The position numbers and the translations under genes are program-made. DNA of 64,000 nucleotides from Diadophis punctatus similis (Eukaryota; Chordata; Lepidosauria; Squamata; Dipsadidae), in the NCBI GenBank assembly GCA_023053685.1, contig JALIGW010000061.1:2622001-2686000 (forward strand), in the 5' to 3' direction. Position 1 is the first letter of the stretch, and each line of letters begins with the position of its first letter. Under the pieces are notes generated by a model, which was not told the origin of the DNA, searched no databases, and saw only the letters and a program-made list of their open reading frames with translations. Shown here piece after piece: positions 51,651 to 63,110 of the stretch.

Positions 51651-54480
51651 ATGGAGTGAGGTTTGTTCCCCCCCCCAGATACTCACAGGTCTCAGCAAGG
51701 ACCTCCACCCCCAGCTTTTGTGAATTCAAACTACAATGGAGTGAGGTTTTCCCGCCGATACTCACAGGTCTCAGCCAGGAACTCCACCCCCAGCTTCTGT
51801 GAATTCAAACTACAATGGAGTGAGGTTCCCCCCCCCCAATACTCACAGGTCTCAGCCAGGAACTCCACCCCCAGCTTCTGTGAAATCAAACTACAATGGA
51901 GTGAGGTTTTTTTCCCAGATACTCACAGGTCTTAGCCAGGAACTCCACCCCCAGCTTCTGTGAATTCAAACTGCAATGGAGTGAGGTTTTTTCCCCCAGA
52001 TACTAACAGGTCTCACCCAAGAACTCCACCCCCAGCTTCTGTGAATTCAAACTACAATGGATTGAGGTTTTTCCCCCCAGATACTCACAGGTCTCAGCCA
52101 GGAACTCCACCCCCAGCTTCTCTGAATTCAAACTACAATGGAGTGAGGTTTCCCCCCCCAGATACTCACAGGTCTCAGCCAGAAACTCCACCCCCAGCTT
52201 CTGTGAATTCAATCTACAATGGAGTGAGGTTTTTTCCCCCAGATACTCACAGGTCTCAGCCAGGAACTCCATCCCCAGCTTCTGTGAATTCAAACTACAA
52301 TGAAGTGAGGTTTTTTCCCCAGATACTCACAGGTCTCAGCCAGGAACTCCACGCCCAGCTTCTGTGAATTCAAATTACAATGGAGTGAGGTTTTTCCCCT
52401 CAAATACTCACAGGTCTCAGCCAGGAACTCCACCCCCAGCTTCTGTGAATTCAAACTACAATGGAGTGAGGTTTTCCCCCCCAGATACTCACAGCTCTCA
52501 GCCAGGAACTCCACCCCCAGCTTCTCTGAATTCAAACTACAATGGAGTGAGGTTTTTTTCCCCCAGATAATCACATGTCTCAGCCAGGAACTCCACTCCA
52601 GCTTCTGTGAATTGAAACTAAAATGGAGTAAGGTTTATTCCCCCCAGATACTCACAGGTCTCAGCCAGGAACTCCACCCCCAGTTTCTGTGAATTCAAAC
52701 TACAATGGAGTGAAGTTTTTCCCCCCAGATACTCACAGGTATCAGCCAGGAACTCCACCCCCAGCTTCTGTGAATTCAAACTACAATGGAGTGAGGTTTC
52801 CCCCCCCCAGATACTCACAGGTCTCAGCAAGGACCTCCACCCCCAGCTTTTGTGAATTCAAACTACAATGGAGTGAGGTTTTCCCGCCGATACTCACAGG
52901 TCTCAGCCAGGAACTCCACCCCCAGCTTCTGTGAATTCAAACTACAATGGAGTGAGGTTCCCCCCCCCGATACTCACAGGTCTCAGCCAGGAACTCCACC
53001 CCCAGCTTCTGTGAAATCAAACTACAATGGAGTGAGGTTTTTTTCCCAGATACTCACAGGTCTTAGCCAGGAACGCCACCCCCAGCTTCTGTGAATTCAA
53101 ACTGCAATGGAGTGAGGTTTTTTCCCCCAGATACTAACAGGTCTCACCCAAGAACTCCACCCCCAGCTTCTGTGAATTCAAACTACAATGGATTGAGGTT
53201 TTTCCCCCCAGATACTCACAGGTCTCAGCCAGGAACTCCACCCCCAGCTTCTCTGAATTCAAACTACAATGGAGTGAGGTTCCCCCCCCCCAGATACTCA
53301 CAGGTCTCAGCCAGGAACTCCACCCCCAGCTTCTGTGAATTCAAACTACAATGGAGTGAGGTTTTTTCCCCCCAGATACTCTCAGGTCTCAGCCAGGAAC
53401 TCCACCCCCAGCTTCTGTGAATTCAAACTACAATGGAGTGAGGTTTCCCCCCCAGATACTCACAGGTCTCAGCCAGGAACTCCACCCCCAGATTCTGTGA
53501 ATTCAAACTACAATGGAGTGAGGTTTCCCCCCCAGATACTCACAGGTCTCAGCCAGAAACTCCACCCCCAGCTTCTGTGAATTCAAACTACAATGGAGTG
53601 AGGTTTTTTCCCCCAGATACTCACAGGTCTCAGCCAGGAACTCCACCCCAGCTTCTGTGAATTGAAACTATAATGCAGTGAGGTTTTTCTCCCAGATACT
53701 CACAGGTCTCAGCCAAGACCTCCACCCCCAGCTTCTGTGAATTCAAACTACAATGGAGTGAGGTTTTGTTCCCCCAGATACTCACAGGTCTCAGCCAGGA
53801 ACTCCACCCCTAGCTTCTGTGAATTCAAACTACAATGGAGTGAGGTTTCCCCCCCAGATACTCACAGGTCTCAGCCAGGAACTCCACCCCCAGATTCTGT
53901 GAATTCAAACTACAATGGAGTGAGGTTTCCCCCCCAGATACTCACAGGTCTCAGCCAGAAACTCCACCCCCAGCTTCTGTGAATTCAAACTACATTGGAG
54001 TGAGGTTTTTCCCCCCAGATACTCACAGGTCTCAGCCAGGAACTCCATCCCCAGCTTCTGTGAATTCAAACTACAATGAAGTGAGGTTTTTTCCCCAGAT
54101 ACTCACAGGTCTCAGCCAGGAACTCCACGCCCAGCTTCTGTGAATTCAAATTACAATGGAGTGAGGTTTTTCCCCTCAAATACTCACAGGTCTCAGCCAG
54201 GAACTCCACCCCCAGCTTCTGTGAATTCAAACTACAATGGAGTGAGGTTTTCCCCCCCAGATACTCACAGCTCTCAGCCAGGAACTCCACCCCCAGCTTC
54301 TCTGAATTCAAACTACAATGGAGTGAGGTTTTTTCCCCCCAGATAATCACATGTCTCAGCCAGGAACTCCACTCCAGCTTATGTGAATTGAAACTAAAAT
54401 GGAGTAAGGTTTATTCCCCCCAGATACTCACAGGTCTCAGCCAGGAACTCCACCCCCAGTTTCTGTGAATTCAAACTACA
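51651..54480. repeat. Family D block 2
   Basis: Family D forms return: CCCGCCGATACTC near 51,751 and 52,883, AAACTGCAATGG with AGATACTAACAGGTC near 51,970 and 53,100, AAATTACAATGG near 52,372 and 54,150, and GTAAGGTTTATTCCCC near 52,630 and 54,406. The TTTATT markers at 52634 and 54410 are 1,776 bp (22 monomers) apart. A short family C insertion of about three monomers lies near 53,650-53,790, marked by GCAGTGAGGTTTTTCTCCC and TTTTGTTCCCCC tracts. TATAATGCAG near 53,670 and ACATTGGAG near 53,992 are private. Confidence 0.8.
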
Positions 54481-57100
54481 ATGGAGTGAAGTTTTTCCCC
54501 CCAGATACTCACAGGTATCAGCCAGGAACTCCACCCCCAGCTTCTGTGAAATCAAACTACAATGGAGTGAGGTTTTTTTCCCAGATACTCACAGGTCTCA
54601 GCCAGGAACTCCACCCCCAGCTTCTGTGAATTCAAACTACAATGGAGTGAGGTTTTTTTTCCAAGATACTCACAGGTCTCAGCCAGGAACTCGAACCCCA
54701 GCTTCTGTGAATTGAAAATACAATGCAGTGAGGTTTTCCCCCCCCCCAGATACTCACAGGAATCAGCCAGGAACTCCAACCCCAGCTTCTGTGAATTCAA
54801 ACTACAATGCAGCGGGGTTTTCCCCCCCAGATACTCACAAATCTCATCCAGGAACTCCACCCCCAGCTTCTGTGAATTCAAACTACAATGGATTGAGGTT
54901 TTGTCCCCCAGATACTCACACGTCTCAGCCAGGAACTCCACCAACAGGTTCTGTGAATTCAAACTACAATGGAGTGAGGTTTGTTCCCCCAGATACTCAC
55001 AGGTCTCAGCCAGGAACTCCACCCCCAGCTTCTGTGAATTCAAACTACAATGGAGTGAGGTTTCTTCCCCCAGATACTCACAGGTCTCAGCCAGGAACTC
55101 CACGCCCAGCTTCTGTGAATTCAAACTACAATGTAGTGAGGTTTCTTCCCCCAGATACTCACAGGTCTCAGCCAGGAACTCCACCCCCAGCTTCTGTGAA
55201 TTCAAACTACAATGGAGTGAGGTTTGTTCCCCCAGATACTCACAGGTCTCAGCCAGGAACTCCACCCCCAGTTTCTGTGAATTCAAACTACAATGGAGTG
55301 AAGTTTTTCCCCCCAGATACTCACAGGTATCAGCCAGGAACTCCACCCCCAGCTTCTGTGAATTCAAACTACGATGGAGTGAGGTTTTGTTCCCCCAGAT
55401 ACTCACAGGTCTCAGCCAAGAACTCCACCCCCAGCTTCTGTGAATTCAAACTACAATGGAGTGAGGTTTCCCCCCCCCAGATACTCACAGGTCTCAGCAA
55501 GGACCTCCACCCCCAGCTTTTGTGAATTCAAACTACAATGGAGTGAGGTTTTCCCGCTGATACTCACAGGTCTTAGCCAGGAACTCCACCCCCAGCTTCT
55601 GTGAATTCAAACTACAATGGAGTGAGGTTCCCCCCCCAGATACTCACAGGTCTCAGCCAGGAACTCCACCCCCAGCTTCTGTGAAATCAAACTACAATGG
55701 AGTGAGGTTTTTTTCCCAGATACTCACAGGTCTTAGCCAGGAACTCCACCCCCAGCTTCTGTGAATTGAAACTACAATGCAGTGAGGTTTTGTTCCCCCA
55801 GATACTCACGGGTCTCAGCTAGGAAGTCCACGCCCAGCTTCTGTGAATTGAAACTACAATGGAGTGAGGTTTGTTCCCCCAGATACTCACAGGTCTCAGC
55901 CAGGAACTCCACCCCCAGCTTCTGTGAATTCAAACTACAATGGAGTGAAGTGTTTCCCCCGAGATACTCACAGGTATCAGCCAGGAACTCCACCCCAGCT
56001 TCTGTGAATTCAAACTAAAATGGATTGAGGTTTTTCTCCCAGATACTCACAGGTCTCAGCCAGGAACTCCACCCCCAGCTTCTGTGAATTCAAACTGCAA
56101 TGGAGTGAGGTTTTTTCCCCCAGATACTACAAGGGTCTCACCAAAGAACTCCACCCCCAGCTTCTGTGAATTCAAACTACAATGGATTGAGGTTTTTTTC
56201 CGAGAAACTCACAGGTCTCAGTCAGGAACTCCAACCCCAGCTTCTGTGAATTGAAAATACAATGCAGTGAGGTTTTTCCCCCCAGATACTCACAGGTCTC
56301 AGCCAGGAACTCCACCCGCAGCTTCTTTGAATTCAAACTACAATGGATTGAGGTTTTGTCCCCCAGATACTCACAGGTCTCAGCCAGGAACTCCACCCCC
56401 AGTTTCTGTGAATTCAAACTACAATGGAGTGAAGTTTTTCCCCCCAGATACTCACAGGTATCAGCAAGGAACTCCACCCCAGCTTCTGTGAATTGAAACT
56501 ACAATGCAGTGAGGTTTTTCTCCCAGATACTCACAGGTCTCAGCCAAGAACTCCACCCCCAGCTTCTGTGAATTCAAACTACAATGGAGTGAGGTTTTGT
56601 TCCCCCAGATACTCACAGGTCTCAGCCAAGAACTCCACCCCCAGCTTCTGTGAATGCAAACTACAATGGAGTGAGGTTTCCCCCCCCCCCAGATACTCAC
56701 AGGTCTCAGCAAGGACCTCCACCCACAGCTTTTGTGAATTCAAACTACAATGGAGTGAGGTTTTCCCGCTGATACTCACAGGTCTCAGCCAGGAACTCCA
56801 CCCCCAGCTTCTGTGAATTCAAACTAGAATGGAGAGAGGTTCCCCCCCGATACTCACAGGTCTCAGCCAGGAACTCCACCCCCAGCTTCTGTGAAATCAA
56901 ACTACAATGGAGTGAGGTTTTTTTCCCAGATACTCACAGGTCTTAGCCAGGAACTCCACCCCCAGCTTCTGTGAATTGAAACTACAATGCAGTGAGGTTT
57001 TGTTCCCCCAGATACTAACGGGTCTCAGCCAGGAACTCCACGCCCAGCTTCTGTTAATTCAAACTACAATGGAGTGAGGTTTGTTCCCCCAGATACTCAC
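54481..57100. repeat. Family C block between D blocks 2 and 3
   Basis: This carries the full family C order: CTCGAACCCC near 54,694, GAAAATACAATGCAG near 54,715, GCAGCGGGG at 54809, GAAGTGTTT at 55947 and AGAATGGAGAGAGG at 56826. The run 54,552-55,443 is mostly 81-bp monomers and so contains the longest open frames of the window (284 codons on the minus strand, 265 on the plus). Private changes include CCAACAGGTTCTG near 54,952, ACTACGATGG near 55,370 and CAGCTAGG near 55,818. Confidence 0.8.
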
Positions 57101-59740
57101 AGGTCTCAGCCAGGAACTCCACCCCCAGCTTCTGTGAATTCAAACTACAATGGAGTGAGGTTTCCCCCCCCCCAGATACTCACAGGTCTCAGCAAGGACC
57201 TCCACCCCCAGCTTTTGTGAATTCAAACTACAATGGAGTGAGGTTTTCCCGCCGATACTCACAGGTCTCAGCCAGGAACTCCACCCCCAGCTTCTGTGAA
57301 TTCAAACTACAATGGAGTGAGGTTCCCCCCCCGATACTCACAGGTCTCAGCCAGGAACTCCACCCCCAGCTTCTGTGAAATCAAACTACAATGGAGTGAG
57401 GTTTTTTTCCCAGATACTCACAGGTCTTAGCCAGGAACTCCACCCCCAGCTTCTGTGAATTCAAACTGCAATGGAGTGAGGTTTTTTCCCCCAGATACTA
57501 ACAGGTCTCACCCAAGAACTCCACCCCCAGCTTCTGTGAATTCAAACTACAATGGATTGAGGTTTTTCCCCCCAGATACTCACAGGTCTCAGCCAGGAAC
57601 TCCACCCCCAGCTTCTCTGAATTCAAACTACAATGGAGTGAGGTTTCCCCCCCCCCCAGATACTCACAGGTCTCAGCCAGTAACTCCACCCCCAGCTTCT
57701 GTGAATTCAAACTACAATGGAGTGAGGTTTTTTCCCCCCAGATACTCACAGGTCTCAGCCAGGAACTCCACCCCCAGCTTCTGTGAATTCAAACTACAAT
57801 GGAGTGAGGTTTCCCCCCCAGATACTCACAGGTCTCAGCCAGGAACTCCACCCCCAGCTTCTGTGAATTCAAACTACAATGGAGTGAGGTTTCCCCCCCA
57901 GATACTCACAGGTCTCAGCCAGAAACTCCACCCCCAGCTTCTGTGAATTCAAACTACAATGGAGTGAGGTTTTTTCCCCCAGACACTCACAGGTCTCAGC
58001 CAGGAACTCCATCCCCAGCTTCTGTGAATTCAAACTACAATGAAGTGAGGTTTTTTCCCCAGATACTCACAGGTCTCAGTCAGGAACTCCACCCCCAGCT
58101 TCTGTGAATTCAAACTACAATGGAGTGAAGTTTTCCCCCCCAGATACTCACAGCTCTCAGCCAGGAACTCCACCCCCAGCTTCTCTGAATTCAAACTACA
58201 ATGGAGTGAGGTTTTTTCCCCCCAGATAATCACATGTCTCAGCCAGGAACTCCACTCCAGCTTCTGTGAATTGAAACTAAAATGGAGTAAGGTTTATTCC
58301 CCCCAGATACTCACAGGTCTCAGCCAGGAACTCCACCCCCAGTTTCTGTGAATTCAAACTACAATGGAGTGAAGTTTTTCCCCCCAGATACTCACAGGTA
58401 TTAGCCAGGAACTCCACCCCCAGCTTCTGTGAATTCAAACTACAATGGAGTGAGGTTTCCCCCCCCCCCAGATACTCACAGGTCTCAGCAAGGACCTCCA
58501 CCCCCAGCTTTTGTGAATTCAAACTACAATGGAGTGAGGTTTTCCCGCCGATACTCACAGGTCTCAGCCAGGAACTCCACCCCCAGCTTCTGTGAATTCA
58601 AACTACAATGGAGTGAGGTTCCCCCCCCCCGATACTCACAGGTCTCAGCCAGGAACTCCACCCCCAGCTTCTGTGAAATCAAACTACAATGGAGTGAGGT
58701 TTTTTTCCCAGATACTCACAGGTCTAAGCCAGGAACTCCACCCCCAGCTTCTGTGAATTCAAACTGCAATGGAGTGAGGTTTTTTCCCCCAGATACTAAC
58801 AGGTCTCACCCAAGAACTCCACCCCCAGCTTCTGTGAATTCAAACTACAATGGATTGAGGTTTTTCCCCCCAGATACTCACAGGTCTCAGCCAGGAACTC
58901 CACCCCCAGCTTCTCTGAATTCAAACTACAATGGAGTGAGGTTTCCCCCCCCCAGATACTCACAGGTCTCAGCCAGGAACTCCACCCCCAGCTTCTGTGA
59001 ATTCAAACTACAATGGAGTGAGGTTTTTTCCCCCCAGATACTCACAGGTCTCAGCCAGGAACTCCACCCCCAGCTTCTGTGAATTCAAACTACAATGGAG
59101 TGAGGTTTCCCCCCCAGATACTCACAGGTCTCAGCCAGGAACTCCAACCCCAGATTCTGTGAATTCAAACTACAATGGAGTGAGGTTTCCCCCCCAGATA
59201 CTCACAGGTCTCAGCCAGAAACTCCACCCCCAGCTTCTGTGAATTCAAACTACAATGGAGTGAGGTTTTTTCCCCCAGATACTCACAGGTCTCAGCCAGG
59301 AACTCCATCCCCAGCTTCTGTGAATTCAAACTACAATGAAGTGAGGTTTTTTCCCCAGATACTCAGGTCTCAGCCAGAAACTCCACGCCCAGCTTCTGTG
59401 AATTCAAATTACAATGGAGTGAGGTTTTTCCACTCAAATACTCACAGGTCTCAGCCAGGAACTCCACCCCCAGCTTCTGTGAATTCAAACTGCAATGGAG
59501 TGAGGTTTTCCCCCCCAGATACTCACAGCTCTCAGAAGGAACTCCACCCCCAGCTTCTCTGAATTCAAACTACAATGGAGTGAGGTTTTTTCCCCCCAGA
59601 TAATCACATGTCTCAGCCAGGAACTCCACTCCAGCTTCTGTGAATTGAAACTAAAATGGAGTAAGGTTTATTCCCCCCAGATACTCACAGGTCTCAGCCA
59701 GGAACTCCACCCCCAGTTTCTGTGAATTCAAACTACAATG
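57101..59740. repeat. Family D block 3
   Basis: Markers are CCCGCCGAT near 57,249 and 58,546, AAACTGCAATGG near 57,463 and 58,761, and TTTATT at 58293 and 59667 (1,374 bp, 17 monomers). Small private deletions are present near the end: ACTCAGGTC for ACTCACAGGTC near 59,361, and CTCTCAGAAGGAACTCC near 59,528. Such deletions are rare in the rest of the array, which suggests this copy is not being homogenised as closely. Confidence 0.8.
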
Positions 59741-61500
59741 GAGTGAAGTTTTTCCCCCCAGATACTCACAGGTCTCAGCCAGGAACTCCACCCCCAGCTT
59801 CTGTGAATTCAAACTACAATGGAGTGAGGTTTTTTTTCCGAGATACTCACAGGTCTCAGCCAGGAACTCGAACCCCAGCTTCTGTGAATTGAAAATACAA
59901 TGCAGTGAGGTTTCCCCCCCCCCAGATACTCACAGGAATCAGCCAGGAACTCCACCCCCAGCTTCTGTGAATTCAAACTACAATGCAGCGGGGTTTTTCC
60001 CCCCAGATACTCACAAGTCTCATCCAGGAACTCCACCCCCAGCTTCTGTGAATTCAAACTACAATGGATTGAGGTTTTGTCCCCCAGATACTCACACGTC
60101 TCAGCCAGGAACTCCACCAACAGCTTCTGTGAATTCAAACTACAATGGAGTGAGGTTTGTTCCCCCAGATACTCACAGGTCTCAGCCAGGAACTCCACCC
60201 CCAGCTTCTGTGAATTCAAACTACAATGGAGTGAGGTTTCTTCCCCCAGATACTCACAGGTCTCAGCCAGGAACTCCACGCCCAGCTTCTGTGAATTCAA
60301 ACTACAATGTAGTGAGGTTTCTTCCCCCAGATACTCACAGGTCTCAGCCAGGAACTCCACCCCCAGCTTCTGTGAATTCAAACTACAATGGAGTGAGGTT
60401 TGTTTCCCCAGATACTCACAGGTCTCAGCCAGGAACTCCACCCCCAGTTTCTGTGAATTCAAACTACAATGGAGTGAAGTTTTTCCCCCCAGATACTCAC
60501 AGGTATCAGCCAGGAACTCCACCCCAGCTTCTGTGAATTGAAACTACAATGCAGTGAGGTTTTTCTCCCAGATACTCACAGGTCTCAGCCAAGAACTCCA
60601 CCCCCAGCTTCTGTGAATTCAAACTACAATGGAGTGAGGTTTTGTTCCCCCAGATACTCACAGGTCTCAGCCAAGAACTCCACCCCCAGCTTCTGTGAAT
60701 TCAAACTACAATGGAGTGAGGTTTCCCCCCCCCCAGATACTCACAGGTCTCAGCAAGGACCTCCACCCCCAGCTTTTGTGAATTCAAACTACAATGGAGT
60801 GAGGTTTTCCCGCTGATACTCACAGGTCTTAGCCAGGAACTCCACCCCCAGCTTCTGTGAATTCAAACTACAATGGAGTGAGGTTCCCCCCCCCAGATAC
60901 TCACAGGTCTCAGCCAGGAACTCCACCCCCAGCTTCTGTGAAATCAAACTACAATGGAGTGAGGTTTTTTCCCCAGATACTCACAGGTCTTAGCCAGGAA
61001 CTCCACCCCCAGCTTCTGTGAATTGAAACTACAATGCAGTGAGGTTTTGTTCCCCCAGATACTCACGGGTCTCAGCCAGGAAGTCCACGCCCAGCTTCTG
61101 TGAATTGAAACTACAATGGAGTGAGGTTTGTTCCCCCAGATACTCACAGGTCTCAGCCAGGAACTCCACCCCCAGCTTCTGTGAATTCAAACTACAATGG
61201 AGTGAAGTGTTTCCCCCGAGATACTCACAGGTATCAGCCAGGAACTCAACCCCAGCTTCTGTGAATTGAAACTACAATGCAGTGAGGTTTTTCCCCCCAG
61301 ATACTCACAAGACTCAGCCAGGAATTCCACCCCCAGCTTCTGTGAATTCAAACTACAATGGAGTGAGGTTCCCCCCCCAGATACTCACAGGTCTCAGCCA
61401 GGAACTCCACCCCCAGCTTCTGTGAAATCAAACTACAATGGAGTGAGGTTTTTTTCCCAGATACTCACAGGTCTTAGCCAGGAACTCCACCCCCAGCTTC
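59741..61500. repeat. Family C block between D blocks 3 and 4
   Basis: GCAGCGGGG is at 59985 and GAAGTGTTT at 61204. GAAGTGTTT at 55947 and 61204, and TTTATT at 54410 and 59667, are both 5,257 bp (65 monomers) apart, so this block and the preceding D block form part of a large composite HOR. One monomer fewer lies between the TTTATT monomer and GAAAATACAATGCAG here (222 bp, against 301-302 bp at the other D-to-C joins). Private changes include TTTGTTTCCCCAG near 60,402 and GGAACTCAACCCC near 61,244. Confidence 0.8.
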
Positions 61501-63110
61501 TCTGAATTCAAACTACAATGGAGTGAGTTTTTTCCCCCCAGATAATCACATGTCTCAGCCAGGAACTCCACTCCAGCTTCTGTGAATTGAAACTAAAATG
61601 GAGTAAGGTTTATTCCCCCCAGATACTCACAGGTCTCAGCCAGGAACTCCACCCCCAGTTTCTGTGAATTCAAACTACAATGGAGTGAAGTTTTTCCCCC
61701 CAGATACTCACAGGTATCAGCCAGGAACTCCACCCCCAGCTTCTGTGAATTCAAACTACAATGGAGTGAGGTTTCCCCCCCCCCCAGATACTCACAGGTC
61801 TCAGCAAGGACCTCCACCCCCACCTTTTGTGAATTCAAACTACAATGGAGTGAGGTTTTCCCGCCGATACTCACAGGTCTCAGCCAGGAACTCCACCCCC
61901 AGCTTCTGTGAATTCAAACTACAATGGAGTGAGGTTCCCCCCCCGATACTCACAGGTCTCAGCCAGGAACTCCACCCCCAGCTTCTGTGAAATCAAACTA
62001 CAATGGAGTGAGGTTTTTTTCCCAGATACTCACAGGTCTTAGCCAGGAACTCCACCCCCAGCTTCTGTGAATTCAAACTGCAATGGAGTGAGGTTTTTTC
62101 CCCCAGATACTAACAGGTCTCACCCAAGAACTCCACCCCCAGCTTCTGTGAATTCAAACTACAATGGATTGAGGTTTTTCCCCCCAGATACTCACAGGTC
62201 TCAGCCAGGAACTCCACCCCCAGCTTCTCTGAATTCAAACTACAATGGAGTGAGGTTTCCCCCCCCCCAGATACTCACAGGTCTCAGCCAGGAACTCCAC
62301 CCCCAGCTTCTGTGAATTCAAACTACAATGGAGTGAGGTTTTTTCCCCCCAGATACTCACAGGTCTCAGCCAGGAACTCCACCCCCAGCTTCTGTGAATT
62401 CAAACTACAATGGAGTGAGGTTTCCCCCCCAGATACTCACAGGTCTCAGCCAGGAACTCCACCCCCAGATTCTGTGAATTCAAACTACAATGGAGTGAGG
62501 TTTCCCCCCCAGATACTCACAGGACTCAGCCAGAAACTCCACCCCCAGCTTTTGTGAATTCAAACTACAATGGAGTGAGGTTTTTTCCCCCAGATACTCA
62601 CAGGTCTCAGCCAGTAACTCCATCCCCAGCTTCTGTGAATTCAAACTACAATGAAGTGAGGTTTTTTCCCCAGATACTCACAGGTCTCAGCCAGGAACTC
62701 CACGCCCAGCTTCTGTGAATTCAAATTACAATGGAGTGAGGTTTTTCCCCTCAAATACTCACAGGTCTCAGCCAGGAACTCCACCCCCAGCTTCTGTGAA
62801 TTCAAACTACAATGGAGTGAGGTTTCCCCCCCCAGATACTCACAGCTCTCAGCCAGGAACTCCACCCCCAGCTTCTCTGAATTCAAACTACAATGGAGTG
62901 AGGTTTTTTCCCCCCAGATAATCACATGTCTCAGCCAGGAACTCCACTCCAGCTTCTGTGAATTGAAACTAAAATGGAGTAAGGTTTATTCCCCCCAGAT
63001 ACTCACAGGTCTCAGCCAGGAACTCCACCCCCAGTTTCTGTGAATTCAAACTACAATGGAGTGAAGTTTTTCCCCCCAGATACTCACAGGTATCAGCCAG
63101 GAACTCCACC
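61501..63110. repeat. Family D block 4
   Basis: TTTATT markers are at 61609 and 62985, 1,376 bp (17 monomers) apart. The block matches D block 3 at a shift of about 3,316-3,318 bp (41 monomers). Diagnostic monomers include CCCGCCGATACTC near 61,860, AAACTGCAATGG near 62,075, AAATTACAATGG near 62,722 and AGATAATCACATGTC near 62,917. A private CACCCCCACCTTTTG lies near 61,815. Confidence 0.8.

Noticed and set aside
54552..55525. Long open reading frames (up to 284 codons minus, 265 codons plus), with similar ones at 836-1644, 21600-22405, 25560-26322, 30641-31403, 42506-43310, 44447-45176, 46388-47117, 59809-60541 and 63207-63939
   Set aside because: Several frames on both strands are open over the same bases. 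They have a strict 27-residue period, end where a monomer is not 81 bp, and lack any non-repeat coding part. I treat them as by-products of unit length and annotate no coding sequence.
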